Shown: piece by piece, positions 7,795 to 9,262 of the stretch
How the letters are laid out: each line of letters opens with the position of its first letter
Numbering within the stretch: position 1 is the stretch's first letter
From: an uncultured Ruminococcus sp.
Lineage (GTDB): Bacteria; Bacillota; Clostridia; Oscillospirales; Ruminococcaceae
NCBI GenBank assembly: GCA_900553335.1
Contig: USCU01000030.1
Coordinates: 1 to 9,262, forward strand
DNA length: 9,262 bases
Direction of reading: 5' to 3'
The notes under the pieces: model-generated
Databases searched by the model: none
Told to the model about the DNA's origin: nothing
Seen by the model: only the letters and a program-made list of their open reading frames with translations
Made by a program: the position numbers and the translations under genes

Positions 7795-7838
7795 ATGTGG
7801 TGCGAGGGCATTAAAACATAGGTAATTGTTATAGATAT

Positions 7839-7925
7839 GCGGATATGGCGGAATAGGCAGACGCGCTGGCTTCAGGTGCCAGTCGGGGCAACTCGGTGCA
7901 GGTTCAAGTCCTGTTATCCGCACCA
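7839..7925 (+). tRNA. tRNA-Leu(CAG)
   Basis: An 87-base class II tRNA with an encoded CCA end. The acceptor stem pairs GCGGATA (7839-7845) with TATCCGC (7915-7921), followed by discriminator A7922 and CCA 7923-7925. The anticodon stem CTGGC/GCCAG encloses the loop TTCAGGT, giving anticodon CAG (7873-7875), which reads CUG leucine codons. A long variable arm (around TCGGGGCAACTCGG) and the T-loop GGTTCAAGTCC are present, as expected for leucine. It is transcribed to the right, with promoters upstream and a terminator just behind. Confidence 0.97.
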
Positions 7926-7928
7926 AAT

Positions 7929-7966
7929 AAGACAACCGATTTTGATACAAGGTCGGGTGTCTTTTT
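7929..7966 (+). terminator. Intrinsic terminator of the tRNA-Leu transcript
   Basis: AAGACAACCGA (7929-7939) pairs with TCGGGTGTCTT (7953-7963) with one mismatch, around a 13-base loop. The 3' arm runs into a T-rich tail (7962-7966). It starts four bases after the tRNA's CCA end. Confidence 0.75.
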
Positions 7967-8022
7967 CTGTGCCTGAAAACGCCTTATTTCAAGGGATTTT
8001 CTGCTTTTCAGAATAAAAATCT

Positions 8023-8057
8023 ATGACCGCTGTGATGGTTTTCACGGCGGTCATTTT
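8023..8057. terminator. Long hairpin, probable intrinsic terminator
   Basis: A 13-bp stem (8023-8035 with 8042-8054, one G-U pair) around a 6-base loop, with the T-run TTTT at 8054-8057. Read on the minus strand it is followed by TAGATTTTTATT, so it may work both ways. It could back up the tRNA terminator, or be the left border of an acquired acetyltransferase segment. Confidence 0.6.
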
Positions 8058-8096
8058 GCGCTATTTTATGATTTTTGCCCTGCTTTAAATTTCAAA

Positions 8097-8150
8097 TCGT
8101 GTGATTTATGGGGTTTCGTGTGATTATTGGGGTATTGAGTGATTGTTGAT
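8097..8150 (+). repeat. Two-and-a-half copies of a 19-base-period repeat
   Basis: TCGTGTGATTTATGGGGT (8097-8114) and TCGTGTGATTATTGGGGT (8116-8133) are near identical. A degenerate third copy (from 8135) keeps the core GTGATT. The 19-base spacing is nearly two helical turns, so the cores face the same side of the DNA. It could be a regulator-binding array or just local duplication. Confidence 0.5.
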
Positions 8151-8169
8151 ATACGGAGGTTATCAACAA
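8143..8169. repeat. Perfect 9-bp inverted repeat with GGAGG in its loop
   Basis: TTGTTGATA (8143-8151) and TATCAACAA (8161-8169) are exact inverted copies separated by 9 bases that contain GGAGG (8155-8159). It could be a dimeric repressor operator 39 bases upstream of the -35 box, or a small RNA hairpin. The right half also resembles a DnaA box (TTATCAACA). Confidence 0.5.
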
Positions 8170-8207
8170 GTTGAATATATTTGCTGTCATGCGAAAGTTC
8201 GGGACGG

Positions 8208-8236
8208 TTGAAAATTTGATAATTTTGTAGTATAAT
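8208..8236 (+). promoter_or_regulatory. Sigma-A promoter of the acetyltransferase gene
   Basis: TTGAAA (8208-8213), a 17-base spacer and a perfect TATAAT (8231-8236). Transcription would begin near 8243, leaving about a 40-base leader with the SD AAAGGAG (8269-8275) 7 bases before the ATG at 8283. Confidence 0.8.
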
Positions 8237-8282
8237 CTCTTTGACTTAAAACAACAAACTGTAATTTTAAAGGAGCATTAAA

Positions 8283-9056
8283 ATGAAGTGGACAAACGGA
8301 ATGATAAAACAGATTGCCCTTCAGCAGTCAGCAATAGATGCCAATTGTAGCGTTAAAGATTTTAACTGTAGTAAGAATGTGGTAACTGTTTCAAAAGAAA
8401 ACAAATTAGCAAGAAAGTATTTAAAACTTCCGCATGTGTGCAACTTAATATCATATGGAGATAATATTGTTGCAACTGTTTCAGAAGAGTATAGAGACAT
8501 TGTCGAGAAATACATCAATAAATATCCAGTAGAACATTGCTTTGAGACACCTAACATGCATGTTCTAAATGATGCATTTCAAAAATTAGGATTTCGCGTG
8601 TGTTTTATGGCTGAATATTTTTTACCGGATATTTCTGTGTTGACCGCATTGGCATGTAATTATGAACTAAAAATTTTATATGCAGAAGATTTTAAAGAAC
8701 TATACACAGCAGATTGGAGCAATGCATTATGCGAAAAACGTAAGGAGTTGGATGTTCTTGGAGTTGGAGCATTCTATAATGGAAAACTTATAGGGTTAGC
8801 TGCATGCTCTGCAGACTGTGAAACTATGTGGCAGATTGGAGTTGATGTGCTTCCAGAATATCGGAGAAAAGGAATAGCATCGGCATTAACCAGTAGATTA
8901 GCAATAGAAATATTAGAAAGAGATAAGGTCCCATTCTACTGTTGTGCATGGTCGAATCTGAAATCTACGAGAAATGCAATAAAAAGCAGATTTCGTCCGG
9001 CGTGGGTTGAAATGACAGTAAAGTCTGCTTCAACTGTGGATGAAATGAATATGTAA
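8283..9056 (+). CDS. GNAT-family N-acetyltransferase-like protein (257 aa)
   Basis: The C-terminal part (about 130-246) has the GNAT fold signature: a beta-strand pair VLGVGAFYNGKLIGLAAC, then motif A, IGVDVLPEYRRKGIASALT (185-203). Its R-R-K-G-I-A turn should bind the pyrophosphate of acetyl-CoA. CCAWSNLKSTRNAIKSRF (220-237) matches the motif B region near the acceptor site. The first 130 residues do not look like a standard GNAT domain and probably form a separate acceptor-binding domain; the whole is longer than a minimal GNAT (about 150 residues). It has eleven cysteines, many for its size. The start is ATG with AAAGGAG 7 bases ahead and its own promoter, so it is a single-gene unit. The substrate is unknown; a small molecule or antibiotic is possible but not shown. 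Confidence 0.85.
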   Translation: MKWTNGMIKQIALQQSAIDANCSVKDFNCSKNVVTVSKENKLARKYLKLPHVCNLISYGDNIVATVSEEYRDIVEKYINKYPVEHCFETPNMHVLNDAFQKLGFRVCFMAEYFLPDISVLTALACNYELKILYAEDFKELYTADWSNALCEKRKELDVLGVGAFYNGKLIGLAACSADCETMWQIGVDVLPEYRRKGIASALTSRLAIEILERDKVPFYCCAWSNLKSTRNAIKSRFRPAWVEMTVKSASTVDEMNM

Positions 9057-9117
9057 TTGTAAGGCGCAAATTACAATTTACCGAACCAAACAACAGAATA
9101 ACATTTGCGTCTTTTTT
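9055..9117 (+). terminator. Nested hairpins with T-run after the acetyltransferase gene
   Basis: AATTGTAA (9055-9062) and TTACAATT (9071-9078) form an 8-bp hairpin whose loop is exactly GGCGCAAA (9063-9070). That loop can itself pair with TTTGCGTC (9104-9111; one G-U), which is followed by six T residues (9112-9117). The second pairing is a plausible intrinsic terminator with a long (33-base) loop. The two can coexist only as a pseudoknot. Confidence 0.5.
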
Positions 9118-9171
9118 GCTCCTGTGCGTCTTTGTATCGATTTCAGTGGTCTTTGCCAGACATATATATCT

Positions 9172-9200
9172 AAATAGCACCGTTTTTCGGTGCTATTTTT
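9172..9200. terminator. Strong intrinsic terminator
   Basis: A perfect 11-bp stem AAATAGCACCG (9172-9182) / CGGTGCTATTT (9188-9198) with a TTTTT loop and a T-rich tail. The A-rich 5' side means it could also stop a minus-strand transcript entering from the right. It closes the acetyltransferase unit. Confidence 0.88.
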
Positions 9201-9232
9201 ATTTGTCAAACAAAACCTCTTATGATTTATTC

Positions 9233-9262
9233 CTGTCTCTTATACACATCTGACGCTGCCGA
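9233..9262 (+). other. Nextera transposon adapter remnant (sequencing artefact)
   Basis: The final 30 bases begin with the 19-base Tn5 mosaic end CTGTCTCTTATACACATCT (9233-9251) and continue GACGCTGCCGA, which is the standard Illumina Nextera read-through adapter. It is not genomic sequence. The biological contig ends at about 9232. Confidence 0.97.

Larger units (their letters stand above)
7519..7838. other. Divergent intergenic region, operon leader and tRNA leader
   Basis: This 320-base A+T-rich stretch has no credible gene. It holds the SD and extended -10 promoter of the leftward operon (7519-7580), then A and T tracts (7626-7659) that look like an UP-element/curved segment. A rightward promoter (7661-7689) follows, with about 140 bases of leader before the tRNA. 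I see no riboswitch fold or operator that I can name. Confidence 0.6.
7926..8282. other. Intergenic region between tRNA-Leu and the acetyltransferase gene
   Basis: These 357 bases contain no convincing protein gene. In order they hold the tRNA terminator, a second long hairpin (8023-8057), a short 19-base-period repeat (8097-8150), a 9-bp inverted repeat (8143-8169), a 19-codon open frame that I do not trust (8171-8230), and the promoter and SD of the next gene. Confidence 0.6.

Noticed and set aside
7759..7950. 63-residue minus-strand frame (contains GLEPAPSCPDWHLKPARLPIP)
   Set aside because: It lies antisense over tRNA-Leu. This peptide pattern is a well-known false protein call created by reading leucine tRNA genes backwards.
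8160..8168. DnaA box (TTATCAACA), possible replication origin element
   Set aside because: Only one near-match plus its inverted partner is present, with no cluster, no dnaA/dnaN or plasmid replication gene, so an origin is not supported.
7839..9232. Integrated mobile element at the tRNA-Leu 3' end
   Set aside because: No integrase and no second copy of the tRNA 3' end is in the window, so attachment sites cannot be shown.
1..9262. CRISPR array, insertion sequence or phage genes
   Set aside because: No spaced identical repeats of CRISPR length, transposase motifs or phage structural proteins were found on either strand.

Overview
The window looks like a piece of an anaerobic Firmicutes (Clostridia-type) genome. 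Evidence for this is the low G+C, canonical AGGAGG-like ribosome binding sites, sigma-A style promoters, a clostridial-type giant CoA-dehydratase-activase-like protein, and a tRNA with an encoded CCA end. It is very probably an assembled Illumina contig: the last 30 bases match the Nextera transposon adapter, so the right edge is an artefact and the true sequence stops at about 9232. The left edge cuts through a gene.

Layout. (1) 3-939, plus strand: the 3' end of a small membrane protein gene, overlapping by 11 bases a second gene for a six-helix membrane protein of unknown function. (2) 914-953: a strong two-way terminator that carries the stop codon of the membrane gene and ends on that of the opposing operon. 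(3) 952-7518, minus strand: one compact four-gene operon. In transcription order it holds a 979-residue protein with two tandem BcrAD/BadFG-type ATPase domains plus a DUF2229-like region; a 412-residue COG3581-like Cys-rich partner, commonly fused to the former; a sialate O-acetylesterase-family gene broken by a one-base frameshift; and a PflX-like radical SAM protein that starts at TTG. An extended -10 promoter (7560-7568) precedes the operon. (4) 7519-7838: divergent promoter region. (5) 7839-7925: tRNA-Leu(CAG), followed by a terminator. (6) 7926-8282: intergenic, with hairpins, a 19-base-period repeat, a 9-bp inverted repeat and a good promoter. (7) 8283-9056: a GNAT acetyltransferase-like gene, followed by two terminator structures and the adapter.

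How the genes may work together: the two large operon proteins together carry what relatives carry in a single chain of about 1400 residues. By family they should couple ATP hydrolysis to low-potential electron transfer through iron-sulfur clusters, but their substrate is unknown. The radical SAM protein is another oxygen-sensitive Fe-S enzyme of unknown substrate. The esterase is the odd member and is broken in this copy. No classical HgdA/HgdB dehydratase subunits and no glycyl-radical enzyme are in the window, so the operon's chemistry cannot be fixed from sequence alone. This operon is the part closest to an undescribed system; the rest is ordinary.
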